This document shows positions 30,880-47,164 of a DNA stretch of 64,000 bases, in pieces; position 1 is the stretch's first letter; the number at the start of each line of letters is the position of its first letter. A program made the translations under genes and the position numbers. Under the pieces are notes generated by a model. It ran no database searches, was not told where the DNA came from, and saw only the letters and a program-made list of their open reading frames with translations. Source of the DNA: Hormiphora californensis (taxonomy: Eukaryota; Ctenophora; Tentaculata; Cydippida; Pleurobrachiidae); contig CM035361.1 of assembly GCA_020137815.1 (NCBI GenBank), forward strand, positions 4,668,617-4,732,616. The letters run 5' to 3'.

Positions 30880-32780
30880 CAAATAAAAATGAAACCAATC
30901 CGGAGCGTATAAAATAAAAAATGATCAAAATTCAGTTTTTTTTAAAACTAATCCCCCTGATTCCGGATGGGCTATACAGCAGGGAGCTTCCTATTATTGG
31001 GCGCCAATTAGGACTTGGATCAGGAAACTGTTGTATACTGCCAATACAACAGTCTCTCGAGGGAAGCCCTGTAAATCCAATAATTGGCACGGACATATAT
31101 ATTGATACATATATATTTGTACAAGCTCGAAAACCAATATATGTGGGCGGAGGGAGAGGGAGGAGTCGGTCTGTAGAAATTTGGCGCTTTTAATGGACAG
31201 GAGAGAGAAAAGTGAGGTGCTAAAACTGTTTTTGAATAGAAATCTCTCTCAAATGAGCAAGTGATTTCTGAAGGAAAGATTAAAAATAGATGGAATATTT
31301 TAGAATGCTTTTATGTATACTTCTTGTGAAGTTTCACTTGAAGAATTCCTGCAATAAAATATTTAAATATATTTGTTCGTACATGATATACCTAGCCACT
31401 CACGAGCACCAGTGTCGACCAAATCGTAAAGACGAAATTCGCCATAGTTCTTTAATCTTTAAAGGGTCTCACACCTGACACTCGCAGAAAATGTGTTTTT
31501 TAGACCTCCCCGCGCTAACATTTGTCACTCCCTGTATTACATAAAATGTACCTGTGTCCACGGTTTGACAGATGTTAAACTCTGCAGAAGATGATATACC
31601 TAGCAAACTTTTGACATACCGATTACCAGGACTGTTAATCGATTGTGACTAGACTATTTGAGCCCTAATTGCTATAATAATAGGGCCTATAATTATAGGG
31701 GCTTGTATATTCTCAAAAAGTTTATAAAAAAGGAAAAACCATATTGTGACAGCTATCGACCAAATAAAATCACATAGGATTTGTTCAAAATCCACAAAGT
31801 CGTTGAATTTAGCCGCACAGGTCCTAGATCCACAGTTAACCACAAGAGTTTAATACTGCAGTGCCTCAATCCAACGGTGCACAACTGCACAATTTGATCC
31901 CTTTTTAAACCTCCAATGGGATATGGGTTTTAATAGTATCGATATCACCCATATTATTATTGTGCAGTTATATTTTGATTATCAGGGCGTGGTGATTCTA
32001 ATAATAATATATCCATCCGTGCTGCACCAAGATATAGACGAGATAGAGAATAATTTAGTTTTCTATATCTCGATTAAGATTTAAGATTATCAATAAAGAT
32101 CTATCCGGCTTCAGAACAACTGCACATATACCCACCAAATTTGCAGCAATTGGTGATAAATGAAAAGATATTGTTGATGGTCCTTGTCCCGGAGAGTGCT
32201 CTACTCACGGTTGCGAGGAGCTATTTACAAGTAAAACAAGGAACTGTTGAACTAAAACCTCCTTGTTTTACTTGTAAATGAAAAGATATGAAGATACGAA
32301 AAATAACACACTTTTTGAAAAATAATCAATTTCTAAAACAAGGTCAAACTTTCAAACACTACCATAAATCACTAATTTTCAATAACTCTTCAAAACTGAT
32401 AAGAAGTAAAATTTTCCTAGCACCATGCATGCAAGATTTCTCAATTCCGAGCTGATATCGAATCAGCGGGGTTTCAATATTCGGCGGGTATTTCCAGATC
32501 TAATCCTCCTTAACATGGATAGTGAATCGAGCATTACCTCCGGTCCCGGTCTGTTTGGGATCTCGGGGCTCCTAATTAGGGGAAGAAAGGATTGGTTTAA
32601 GATTATTTTTCTGAAGGAGACAACCTATAGATTAGACTAGTTCTATGAACGAAATCATATGTTTGCGTGTCCCGTAATTGAACGGATGCGGGCCTAGAAT
32701 ACAAACATCATTTTTTTAGGAAGGGGGGCCGATCTGGGCCTTAATTATTATAAACATCCCTTGAAAAAATATTGTATTTC
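30880..32780. other. AT-rich stretch, no gene recognised
   Basis: Contains a perfect hairpin (ATTTACAAGTAAAACAAGGA near 32222, complement near 32259). The missing 3' exon or exons of the DM9/trefoil gene may lie here, but I could not find a phase-consistent one. Confidence 0.5.
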
Positions 32781-32785
32781 AGTAC

Positions 32786-34892
32786 CTGATCCTCGTTAAA
32801 ACCAATGTGTCGTCCAGGGAAGTTTACAGACTGGAAAGACACGGATCCGTCCTTGTGGAAATTGGGCTTGAATACACAGTATCGACCTCCCGCTCCCTGT
32901 ACACACAAAGAAAATGTGGTTAGATATGTAGAGTGGTACATAATAAATACGCAAATTAGGTGGTTAGATGTTATAGAGGAGATGTAGTCGAGTGGTGGAT
33001 TTGAATTAGCAGGAGTTGTAGATCTGTTATAGTAGAATTTTCTACAGATATTCAAATGAAAAGCTAATGATGATTTGTTAGGATCTTTGCAGCCTGCAAC
33101 AGTGTATCAATCACAACTCACAGTTGTAAGACCAGATTTCTTGATGGCGATGAATCGGTGAGGCTTGTTTTCATTTTGAAGTCTGAGAGTTCCATCGTGA
33201 TCGTTCTTTTGGACGATAAATGTTGCCCAGCTTCCATTTCCACCTGGGTGAGATATATTCTTGTTTTGTTGTGGGGCGCGGGGAAGGAGGTTCGAACAAG
33301 GCAAATGTATTCAGAGTGAAATTGCTGCTAGAAAAAAACTAGCTAATTAATGAAAATTTATTGCTGATTTAAATACCAATTAAATGCTAATTAATGAAAA
33401 TTTATTGCTAATTTAAATACTAATTAAGCAATAGTTAACTAATCAAACACTAATTTAATACTAATTAACTAATTAACTAATTACCCTGAAGATCCAGCTC
33501 GTCATCTCCATTGCACCTCACGTGGCCTCCATGTCGAGACTCCAGGTGGATTCGAGAACCATCCTGCATCTTACCGAACCGGGCTGAAATCGAATCAAGG
33601 GGTTACTTTAATTTGGAAGGGATTTTTTTTTAATCACGGGGTTACATTTCTTGTGGGTGTTGTGTGTGTGCTTCGCTGCCAACTTCGTCAGAGACGAAGT
33701 ACGGGGGCGGAGCGACTGCGTCGCTCGTGCGTTACATACAGGGGATAGCGCGACGTGCCCAAGTGTGTATGAGTTGAAGTGCTGAAATTATCACGGGCGG
33801 GATGGTTTTTCCCAGACAATTTTAGTTTGAACCTCGCGGTTGCGCGAGTTCTAATACCAGCTGCTAGACAATACAAATACTCACCGATGACGTAAGAAAA
33901 GTTGTCTGTTTTCCTCTCCTCGCCTCCAAAGGGGAAGTGGCACTCAAAGTTTCCACTGTCAAAGTTGAACTTTCCCGGAATATCTCCCTCATCAGTATGA
34001 GCAACGGTAACGTAGGTACAAGCACCATCATCCTTGGAAGGGAGTGTTAATACCATATATGGGCATGACACGTGACCCACACTCCATATATGGGCATGAG
34101 ACCTAACATACACTCCATATACGGGCATGACACATAGTATACCTGGGCACCGAGAAGGAGAGCTCCCTCAGGGGGATCATTTCCCTCCACAGCGGGCCTC
34201 AGGATAACACCATGTCCATTAGAACTGATCCACTCGAAATCCCCGCAAGTGTGCTCTTCTCCTCCATAGGGAAACCAGCATTCTCCACCATTAGCCTGGG
34301 CTTTTCCTAAAAATAGCAAGGAATAACTTTGCGGTTTTTCCTAAAATTAATAAGGAATAACTTTGCGGTTTTTCCTAAAATTAATAAGGAATAACTTTGC
34401 GGTTTTTCCTAAAAATAAAAAGGAATAATTTTGCGGCTTTTCTTAAAAATAACAAGGAATAACTTTACAGTTTTCCTAATAATGATAAGGAATAACTTTG
34501 CGGTTGAGACTTCAAGTACTCCCGCGCCCATAAAGGGACTGGAAGCTCACTCCTTGTTATCATACAAATGAGAGTAATTTGTAGTTACCTGGGATTGTAC
34601 CGAACTCAGTTCGAGCGAGGACACAATAGTAATCACCCGAATCATACTGATGTCCCAGCCTGAAGAAAATAAAATGAGGTTTAGGGATATATCCACACAG
34701 ATTTTGGAAAAAACGGCACAGTTTTTGCTTCACCGACACAGAAAGGGTAGCCGTTCATCCAAAGTTATTGATAACTTTATGAAGTTTTGTGAAGAATTAT
34801 GAAGATCTGTGAAGATTTGTGTACCTGAAAGAGTGGTCGGCACATCCGTCCCCGCACTCGGTAAATCGAAGTCCACAACAGTCACGATCCAT
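32786..34892 (-). CDS. DM9-like plus beta-trefoil-like protein, both ends unresolved
   Basis: Seven exons: 34892-34825, 34659-34589, 34306-34143, 34032-33885, 33583-33485, 33243-33122 and 32896-32786, all in phase, about 261 residues. Two DM9/DUF3421-like repeats each show PGK followed by a GGEE signature: FGTIPGKAQANGGECWFPYG with GEEHTCGDFEWI, and GDIPGKFNFDSGNFECHFPF with GGEERKTDNFSYVI. A beta-trefoil-like region (FGF/AbfB-type pattern) follows with SRIHLESRHGGHVRCNG, TLRLQNENKPHRFIAIKKSG and VSFQSVNFPGRHIGFNEDQ. DM9 proteins can be mannose-binding lectins, so glycan recognition is plausible. The ATG at 34892 may be internal, because no signal peptide follows it. Confidence 0.75.
34040..34142 (-). 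repeat. Intron built of CCATATATGGGCATG repeats
   Basis: The short intron between DM9 exons consists mostly of three copies of an approximately 35-bp unit with core CCATATATGGGCATGA. Related cores occur at about 39398, 39431 and 62581. Confidence 0.8.
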
Positions 34893-38240
<3,348 letters not shown>

Positions 38241-38249
38241 ATATACCTA

Positions 38250-38349
38250 CAGTCGGACCCCGATTTAGGGACACCCTCGGGGGAAAGGCTCTTGTCCACT
38301 AAATCGGGGTGTCCACTAAATCGGGAGCCCCTAAATCGGGGTCCGACTG
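38250..38349. mobile_element. 100-bp pogo/Tigger-like MITE
   Basis: Perfect ends CAGTCGGACCCCGATTTAGG and CCTAAATCGGGGTCCGACTG flanked by TA on both sides. A shortened relative of the 172-bp copy at 51463. Confidence 0.85.
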
Positions 38350-38893
38350 TACTCGATAGTTGGGTAAACCATATTTGGAATCACGGACCCTAACCAACCA
38401 ACCCTCGACTAATAAACTATTTTTCAGTACAAGCGTCCGTCTCCCCAAAAAAACGGCTGCCAAGAGACGATTACCAAGATCGCCGGAAGGAGGTAAAAAG
38501 TATAACTTTAAGTCGTGAGACCTCTACTGCGATAATGTGTGTAGCTCTAACAGCATGTTCTTCCTAGTTCAATGCATTTACTTTGCTCCAGAGCTGCTGT
38601 GTGTGTCCTTTGTTTCTCAATATACATATTGTATAACAGTGTGCACATGCACAAACCATTTTATGAAGGAGCAAGCTGTTGCCTACCAACGGCTTCTTAA
38701 CTCTTAATTCTGAATTTCAATTAAGATGTTGAGGATTTTACCTATGCTTTTAATAATATAAAATTGTAAATTGCCATTGTAAATACCATTGTGTAGGTAT
38801 ATATTTTTAATTGTTTTTCCAAAAAAATTTCAATTAAGATGTTTCACCTGTTTTCTTATTCTATGACTCATTAGGCCCCTGAAGATTATTAAT

Positions 38894-41424
38894 ATGGCCC
38901 ACCTGGGGATTGATTTCGGGACCACTTCAGTGAAGGTTTGCCTGAAATTAGCTGATGGAACCACTCGAGAGGCCAAGGTAAAGAGTTTAGTAAATTAGAA
39001 TTTGAAAATGTTGTAACTTAAAACCAGATTATATGATCTGCAATTGTAAATTGTTCTGTCACAGGAGCATTGGCCTGAAACTTTCAGGACAATGCTCCCG
39101 TTCAGAGTCTGGCCACGGTTTTCGCCTGCAATATGGCCAAAGCTCTGTCAGCCCATGGATATGACATGTACCCTTAATCATGTTCCAGGTGATTACAAAG
39201 CTCACAAACCAGCTGATACCATTAATTGTTCCAGGTGGTCCACAACAGCGACTCAAGCCCCGGGGAGCAAGACGCCATGGAAACTTTTTTAGCCGTCACA
39301 AGCGCTATTGAGGAGCTTTCTGCCTGCTTTTTTGGTGGATTGGTAGTGGATACCTTATCAACCTGTTGTCAAATGCATGGTAAGAACCTGATATAACACC
39401 ATATATGGGCATCACGTGATAATAACTCTCCATACATGGCCATCACTTGATAATAACCAGGAACCGACCGAATCAGGAAATACTGGTCCCTGATTGGCTG
39501 ATAACCAGTCACGTGACCTAAATAACGAGTTCTGATTGGTTGTTTACTTGTTTCGGTCGGTTCCTGATAGTAACGCTCCATATATTTAGAAACATATGAA
39601 ACCCGATAGCTGATTTATCAGTCGTTTGAACATTTTGCGCGCACATGATATCTGCTAGCTGGGGGATTTAACACCCTGCTCGCGTTTTAACAGTCCAGTT
39701 CCCTTTTTCTCGCGTTTCTCTTGATTTGAATAACAGGCGTGTAAAATTCCAAGTAATAAAAATGTGTGTAAACACACAGTTCCGTCAACAAGAGAGAGAG
39801 GAAACATGTCTGCAACACTTTTCAATGTTATCTCTCTCATAAAAAAGCAAAAGAATCGCATTCCTATCTTTCTCTCTCTCTCATTCCCTCTTTTACTGTT
39901 CAATATCTCTCACTGTGTGTATTGGCCCCAATCTTGCTCTCTCTTACTCAAATATGTTAGGAACAGTTGCAACTAGGTGCCAGTTAGTCTACACACAGTT
40001 TGGGGACGTCTGTTGACTATTTTCCAGTACTCCTTGTGTGTTTTACCTTGTGTTGTGTCTCTTATTTATGTGTAATTACTATCGGGTTTCATAAACTATG
40101 AACGTTTGTTAGCCTATCGCGTTATAGGTTTAAATCACCTCCCCCTCACCCTCGGCTGGCGCCTCGGGATCGGCGTCGGGATTTAAACCAGTTTAATCGC
40201 CCTGCTGGGCGATTAAACTCCAGTTGGCTGTCCCCAGCTCGCGCTGGCAACAGCCAACTTCATAACGCGCCAGTCTACAAACGTTCATAGTTCATATATC
40301 ACGTGACCACAGTTCCAACTCCAGGTTTAATTCTGTGGAACACCGATGGAACATGTTCACGTCTCATAACCTGGGAGGATGGAAGGTGCACCCCGGAATT
40401 TCTTTCTCAGCTCAAAAAGAAATCCAACCGGCCCCACGTAGATTTACACACGGGATACGGTTGTGCTAGTTTAGCTTGGATGAGAGAACATGATATGCGC
40501 CAGCTCCAGAAATGGCAGTTTTCCGGGACAATCGGCGATTACTTTCTCTGGAGACTGTGCAGTGGCATGAAAGGATCCTTTATCAGCGACCAAAATGCCG
40601 AAAGTTGGGGGTTTTTTGATGCGACCACTGGTGATTGGGATTGGGAGGCAGTGAGGGCACTGGGAATTGATAAATGGCTTCCCAAAGCTGTAGTCCCAGG
40701 AGGAACTGTCGTAACTGACAACCACCAGTGTTTGAACCCGGGACTGCGCGTGGGAAAAGTGTTTGTGCCACTGGGAGATCTCCAGGCTTCGGTTTACTCG
40801 GTCATTGGCGGGAACTCCGGTCGAGTTTTCAATTATGGCACTGCGTGTCAGCTTATAAAAACTGTACCCCCACAAGTTACCCAGCCACCGATTCTAAACC
40901 CATCCTTCCGAGTTTGTCGCTATACTCGGTCCCTTCACCTTCTCACAGCTGCTTCACTAAACGGTGGGAACGCCTTGAAACCCCTTCAAAACCAGACTGG
41001 AGTTCCATTTTCGGAGATTTTAGAGCTTGCTTGGCTGCGTCGGGATACCCCACTGAGATGCAAACCGACCTTTTTGGGCGAGAGACATGATGTGAGTGGA
41101 AAGGGTCGGTTCTGGAATGTTGGGCTTGATAACTTTACCACCGGTGATATTGCGGCTGCTATATGCCGGGGTGTAGTGGAAAATGTAATTGAAATGATGG
41201 GCGACCAATCAGAGAGATCAGATCAACAAATGAACCAATCAGAGAGATCATACAATCAAGAGGGCCAATCAGATTTGAGCAATAATGTGGATATGTATGC
41301 TGTCGGTATTGCCAGTCGGCCGATTATGGAGTACTATGTGAGGAAACTACTGGGTAATTTCAAGTCGGGTGAAGCATCCGCTGCACTGGGGGCTATACAG
41401 TTTAACCTTGGCGAGTCAGTTTAG
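38894..41424 (+). CDS. SHPK: Sedoheptulokinase (FGGY carbohydrate kinase)
   Basis: Three exons, 38894-38977, 39235-39379 and 40325-41424, all in phase, give 442 residues (vertebrate SHPK is about 478). The N-terminal phosphate-binding segment is LGIDFGTTSVK. Exon 3 continues from a QMHG motif into GLILWNTDG. Further SHPK-like signatures are LITWEDGRC, ISDQNAESWGFFD, VPLGDLQASVYS, AASLNGGNAL and LGERHD. The enzyme phosphorylates sedoheptulose to sedoheptulose-7-phosphate, feeding the non-oxidative pentose phosphate pathway in the cytosol. The segment after exon 1 is shorter than in vertebrates. The run NQSERS near the C-terminus is a short lineage-specific insert. Intron 2 holds a hAT MITE and a foldback element. 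Confidence 0.95.
39458..39566 (-). mobile_element. hAT-type MITE, copy 6, in SHPK intron 2
   Basis: Full copy in reverse orientation, with near-perfect 8-bp duplications ATAATAAC and ATAGTAAC. Confidence 0.88.
40094..40292. mobile_element. 199-bp foldback element in SHPK intron 2
   Basis: AACTATGAACGTTTGT and ACAAACGTTCATAGTT are perfect 16-bp terminal inverted repeats. Internal hairpins include GTTTAATCGCCC/GGGCGATTAAAC and AGTTGGCTGT/ACAGCCAACT. Ends about 30 bp before the exon-3 acceptor. Confidence 0.75.
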
Positions 41425-41670
41425 TTTATGAAGGAGTACTTATAGGTTTTATAAAGGAGCAGTTTTTATCAATTACTTAGATATTCCCATCATTGTCAAA
41501 TGAATTTCTTACAATTCACTGCTTATAAGTGATATTTAATACGAAAAAAACAACAGTAAACGATTCTTTATGTGAAAAAACTTAAACGTCCCTTTGATAT
41601 ATCAAATATATAATTACTTCCCACCCTCGTCTTTTTCACTCACGCCAGAGATATTTCTCATTTACCAAAT

Positions 41671-44600
41671 CTACACGGGATTAGACTGGCACACGTGCAC
41701 GTACACGTGTACTGGGTCTGCTCCAAGACCCATTCGAGAACTCATCTCCTCCAAATGCTGTTCAAGAGCCTGGCAGAGTTCACAGGAACAGTTTTCAGCG
41801 GGTGGTGAAGCAGTTTCCTGATCCTCAGCTGCATCTGTTTCAGTCGCAGCATCGCACCGGTCACTAGGGGGGAGGAAACAAGAATTATTACACGGAGTAA
41901 GGAGGAAAAGTCGCGACTGAAACCTCGAGTTAAACCTCAGGTTTCAGGCAATGAAATTTAATTGTAGTATCAAACTATTCACTGAAAATTTTAGTGCAGT
42001 GATCGCATTGCGCCAGTTTTTATTATGCATTGGGATTTTTAAACGCGGAAATAGTATTGTCAAGTATATGGGGGAAAACAGTCGTGCCCGAACCTCAGGT
42101 TCAGGTCACGGCTATTTTTACTGAGACCTGAGATCTCAGGTTTCAGTGGCGGCTATTCCCTTAAATCTCAGGGAATAGCCGACACTGAAACCTGAGATCT
42201 CAGATTCTCAGGTCTCAGTGGAAAATGGCCGTGGCATGAACCTTTGGTTCAGGCATGACTGTTTCCCCCTATGACTTACCCAGTGGAGGGGGATGGTTCC
42301 AAAGTGAACTCTTCGTGCTGGACAATATCACACCCAGTCCCAATTCCAACCGAAGTCCTCGCCCTAGAACTGGCACAGTTGCACGTGGTGAAGATATGAG
42401 AATGATTTGGAGAACTGCTCGCATCCTCCTTCTCCTTCTTCTTCTTCACATCTTTGATCTTCTCCAACAGATCCCTGTGATACTCCGCTGCCTCCGGTAT
42501 TTCCTCCGTGTTCTGTTCTTTGAACCTGCCAACCACATCCGCGACGTACAGTGGAGAAAGGTAGGTAGGAGCGTCACCATAGTTACAGTCAATGGTAACC
42601 ATGGTAGGCTTGTTTCGTCTTGCCTGAGGTGGGGCACTTTGACCTCTCTTCTTCTTAATTCGATACGTCACCACGATGAGGGATTCGGTACTGGAGTAGA
42701 TAGATGCGGGGATACTTGTACTTCTCTTGAGTGCCACGCCCTCTCTCTGAGGTTTCCTTCCCCTTATCTTATCCAGGAGGCCGGACACAAGACTCGAGGC
42801 GGATGTCGTGGTTCCTGTAGTCGTGCTGGAGTCATGAGTGCTGCTCTGTTTGGATGAATCAGTCAGTTTTGAGTGTTCCCGGTCGGGCTCGCCACGGGTA
42901 CAAGGATTCTTCCACCAGGGTGCTCGCTTCGCTCGGGGTGGGGGTAGTGGAGCTATAACAGAGTGATCGTGTTCAGAGGACTTAACAGATGGTAGATCAA
43001 CTCCTTGCTGGAGATCAGCTACCACGGCTGGACCAAGTGGGAGGACATCTGATCTCTTGGAGATGGATTTTAGTGAGAAATCCGGTTCTTCGGGTACGTA
43101 GCTCATGACAGGTTTGTCGCCATCATACAGGGCACCGGAGGGAGAAATGTGTGGCAGGGAGAAGGTATGAGTCAGTGGTCTGATGGGGTTTTTGTCTCCG
43201 TCGACAACCGGAACTCCATCAGGTCCCAGTAAAGTTCCCTTATCATCAACCTCTAAAGGCTTGTCTGTTGGCAACTTAATAGGACAACCATCATTGTCCA
43301 ATAATGGTTTTCCATCGGGACCGAGAAGGGTACCATCCGGAGCCATGATGACCTGCCCAAGTGGGTCTTCTCCAGGTTTGAGAGGACATCCATCGGGCCC
43401 AAATATGGGCTGACCATCGGGACCTAGGATGTTTCCATCTCCATCCAAGGGGAGACACCCATCGGGAGTGAGTTCAATCTTGATCGGACACCCATCTGCA
43501 TTCAAGATGGGAGACCCATCAGGACCTAGAAGAGTGCCATCAGGGGCAATTCTCGGAATCCCGACATCCTCCCCACACTTGATTGGCTCTCCATCAGCAC
43601 CAAGTAGAAGTTCCTCATCAGGACCGACCAGGAACCCTTCCTCATTGGGTCCCCGGGGCATCATCTCCATCTCAGGATCTGGCCTGAGTCCAATTAGTAG
43701 GGGTACACCCTCAGCGGTGATCATGGGAATACCATCGGGATCCAAAATGTGTCCATCATCATCGATCTCGGGGAGGACAAAGTTGGTTGCCGGGGAAACA
43801 GGGATATCTTCCACGATGACTGGAAGTCCTTCACAATCCAACAATTCTCCGATATCGCTAACCTGGAGGGGCTCATCCCCACAGGGGCATAAAGTGGAGA
43901 CAGGCCGCCCCTCAGGGTCCACAACACGCTGCCCATCAGGCCCGATAACCTCACCCTGGGGTCCGATAACAACCACCGTGAAGGGATCCTCTCCTGGCTT
44001 CAGAGGGGTTCCATCAGGTCCAATGATGGGGTTACCATTCACATCCACCATGTTGCCATCCTCGTCCAATGGTAGAGACCCATCGGGATTGAGGGCCACC
44101 CTCACAGGCTCCCCTGTAACCGGGTCCCTGATTGGTTGCTTATCTGGTCCATGGAGCACACCCGCGGGGTCAATGTACGGTACACAAACCTCCACAAGGG
44201 CCTTAACTGGCTCCCCATCTGGACCTAACACGGGCTCACCATCAGGACCAAGGATCCTACCCTGAGAATCAGGCTCAACTGGAATCAGATCCACGGGCTT
44301 CATGGCCACAAAGACAGGCTCACCCTGGGCATCAATAATGGGTTTACCGTCCGGTCCGTAAACCTGGCCATTAGGCCCGACTATGGGACCTGCACATGGG
44401 GCCTCCTCCTCCTCCCCAGTTGGCCCTATGTAGACAAGAGGATTTCCCTCTGGATCCAGCAGACAACCATCATCATCCATCATTAGAGTCCCGTCTGGGT
44501 TGATTCCAATCTTCAGCTGCTTGGGCTGGTAGGATGGTTTGGGGACATCAGGGGGTCGGATAACGGCCGAAGTAACCCCGAAGGACTCCAGGGAAGCGAG

Positions 44601-46610
44601 GGATCCATCTCGAAGGGTATCATCATCATCATCATCATCGTCAGAATCCTCCTTAGGATCAGATGCAGGCTGACCTCCGAAGCAAGACTTTCCTTTAGGT
44701 TTCTTGGGAGCATCCAGGGAGAGTGAGTCTACATCTGGCTTACCAAGACCACAAAGTCCACCAAATGGTTTCTTCTTTTTCTCCGGTCCGATTTTAACCG
44801 CCTTTGGATGGGGGTCAAACGCGTTTTCTTTCGTTCTCTGAGAGGGTGAGTGTTCGGAGGGAATGATATCGAGAGGAACCTTGAGCGAGTGAACCGATCC
44901 AGCAGAGATGGAGGGCGCCTCAGCATTGAGGACGGGGGCTTCCACTTCCACTGCTGCCTCAGGGATATCAATAGCAGGGACCACTGGTTCTGAAATATCC
45001 GGCATTGGGATATCCGATTTGAGTGAAATGCGATCCGATTTGTCAGGGAGTGAAACGTGATCTGATTTAACCGAGAGTGACTTCGCCGATAGTGAGATAG
45101 GATCCAGTTTTGCTGAGAGTGAGATATGATCCGATTTAGTAGAGAGGGAGGGTGACTTGATCGCTTCTGGCATCGCCACATCAGCATCCAAACTGGGCAG
45201 CAACTCGCTCTTTTCACTCTTCTCCCCGCCCACAGATTTAATATCCATCTCCGGGGTATCAACTCTGATTTCTGGGATTCCAAGTTTGGGGCTTCCCGAA
45301 GTGGTACTGTGTGACGTTAGTTGCAGCCTATCAGGTGAGGGAGAAAGCACGGCAGTCTTCCTTGAGAACGGAGGACAAAGTGGAAGTCCACTCTTTTTAC
45401 TTGGTCTCTCCGGAGCGACTGGCTTCTCGAACGACACTCGACTGCTTTTTGGCACGGTAGGGGACGCCTTGGAGGAGCCCTTACTGACCCGGATACTGGT
45501 CTGAGTGGTGTGGGTGGGTGCCGTAGCCTCACTTTGGATCTTTGGCATCTCTTCCTCCTCTTCCTCAGGCATCTCCCTAGGATCAATACTTCTCGTATCG
45601 GGTCCCCTGCAAATGTTTCCAAAGAACGATGGGAAGAAGGAGCTCTTGTGGGTTCCCTCAGATTTGGCGGAGCTTGTGTCCTTGAAGGATTGGGATGTAG
45701 TTGAAGAAGAAGATGATGAAGAAGAAGATGAAGAAGAAGAAGAGCTGTTAGTTTCACTGCATACCATCCCACTTTTCAGTGCCTCGTTGTAGCTTTGCCT
45801 GTTCAACTTGCAAGTCTCGGGTCCTGGGGATTGCCTATCAGAATCCTTTGCTTTCAGCAGGGGCTCATCTCCAGGCTCGGTAATTCCAGTTTCAAACTCG
45901 ATTATTGGAGGATTGACACCATCCAAAGAGTCATCTCCATGGGATTTATCCTCCGAGGTAATCCTGAAATCTTTGCTGGTGAAGCTGCTGACGTCACTAC
46001 CCTCTTTATCGTCATCAAGCATGTAAATCTTGGTGTTTGAGTCTGTGTCCAAACGACTCAGATCAAACGGATCTCCAGCCTTGAGTATCGCATCAAGCTC
46101 TTCATTTGCAATGGGGGTGAACTTTTTACTGCACTTGCTCTTCTCCTGAACACAATCACTTTTCAGTGAAATGTTATCCAACTCGGGGGGTTTATTCCCA
46201 TCTGGGTATACAAATGTGGTCTTTTTCGTGTACTCCTTGATCTCAGTAGTGACGCAGATGTCATTGTGGCGGGTGGTGTAATACCGGGTCCGCTTCAGAG
46301 TCGTTACTGTCGGGGTTAGTTTCCGCCTTTCGGCCTCCCTGAAATCCCGTTCGGCATTGTCTGTGCTGCGGGGGGATTTTAGGTAATTAAGTAATTAATT
46401 AACAAATAAGTGCTGTGGGATTGTTAAAGAGGATGTAATAGGGGGTGTGCTGCCGGATTATCACATGAGTGTAAGTGTAGTTGAAGCTCAATTTGGGAAC
46501 CATGTAAATCAAAAAACTCAGTTTGAAGTTTTTATTTACAACTTACATTATCTCCATACCATAACGAAGGGCTGCCTTTGTTGTTGTTTTTGTTGTTCTT
46601 GAAGGGACGC
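41671..46610 (-). CDS. Large PDG-repeat protein with a 4.1-kb exon; 5' end unresolved
   Basis: Exons 46610-46547, 46365-42280 and 41863-41671 join in phase to at least 1,446 residues. The N-terminal part has KRTRYYTTRHNDICVTT and TTFVYPDGNKPPELD. It is followed by an acidic Ser-rich region with a poly-Ser run and tandem SLSAK/SD repeats. The centre (about plus 43140-44520) is a long array of short repeats around GPDGxP and PDGxLxxDxDG, with recurrent GPDGTPLKPGEDPF-type units. The C-terminus is basic then Cys-rich (CNCASSR, ENCSCELCQALEQH). No signal peptide, membrane segment or enzyme motif is seen. The regular turn-forming repeat suggests an elongated solenoid-like or scaffold protein. I do not recognise the family. 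Confidence 0.8.
42070..42269. mobile_element. 200-bp nested palindromic element
   Basis: Ends GGGGGAAAACAGTCGTGCC and GGCATGACTGTTTCCCCC pair, and inner arms (GAACCTCAGGTTCA, CTGAGATCTCAGGTTTCAG) are themselves palindromic. It lies in the last intron of the PDG-repeat gene. Diverged relatives occur at about 29861, 48650 and 56820. Confidence 0.75.
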
Positions 46611-47075
46611 CTATTAACAATTCAAAATTTATTATTATGCGTGTTATAGTATCAATCAAATGTGTTATCAAAACCTAATTATTAGAAACAACAACGCTAT
46701 CTCACGGTGCTGGTTTCGCTAAGTGATTAGCCCTGTGCGTAGGGTCCCCATCAGGGGTTCACGCAGCTATGGCAACCGCTCTTATCAAATAAAAAACAAT
46801 GCTATCTAGCTGTGTAGATATAACGTCCGCGGCGGTAGGCAAACAAAACACTATACAACTGCAGAGATAGTAGTTTATAGTCTTCAGGGTGTACTTCATA
46901 TAGGCAGAATGTTTGTCATTTTAGAGGCAGCACACAAGAGTTTGTCATCCAACTAGGAAGTCCTAGTCTGCTGGCAAGGGACAAAAAGGTTCGGTAACGA
47001 ACGGTATGGGATAAATTAGCTATTAATAGATCATGCATATAATGTGTAGACACAATGATAGACAGTGAATGAAAT

Positions 47076-47164
<89 letters not shown>

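Noticed and set aside
33700-33860. CRISPR-like or operon-like organisation anywhere in the window
   Set aside because: All spaced repeats are minisatellites or transposon arms in a eukaryotic context; genes have introns and no polycistronic spacing.
38428-38492. Possible exon with KKRLPRDDYQDRRKE
   Set aside because: Splice-like borders exist, but no phase-compatible neighbour was found, and it is not needed for the SHPK gene that starts at 38894.
39065-39230. Open frame between SHPK exons 1 and 2
   Set aside because: Exons 1 and 2 join in phase without it and it has no similarity to the kinase.
43183-44265. Plus-strand frame of 278 residues rich in PSG
   Set aside because: It is the antisense shadow of the PDG-repeat exon; codon bias and splice phase support the minus strand.
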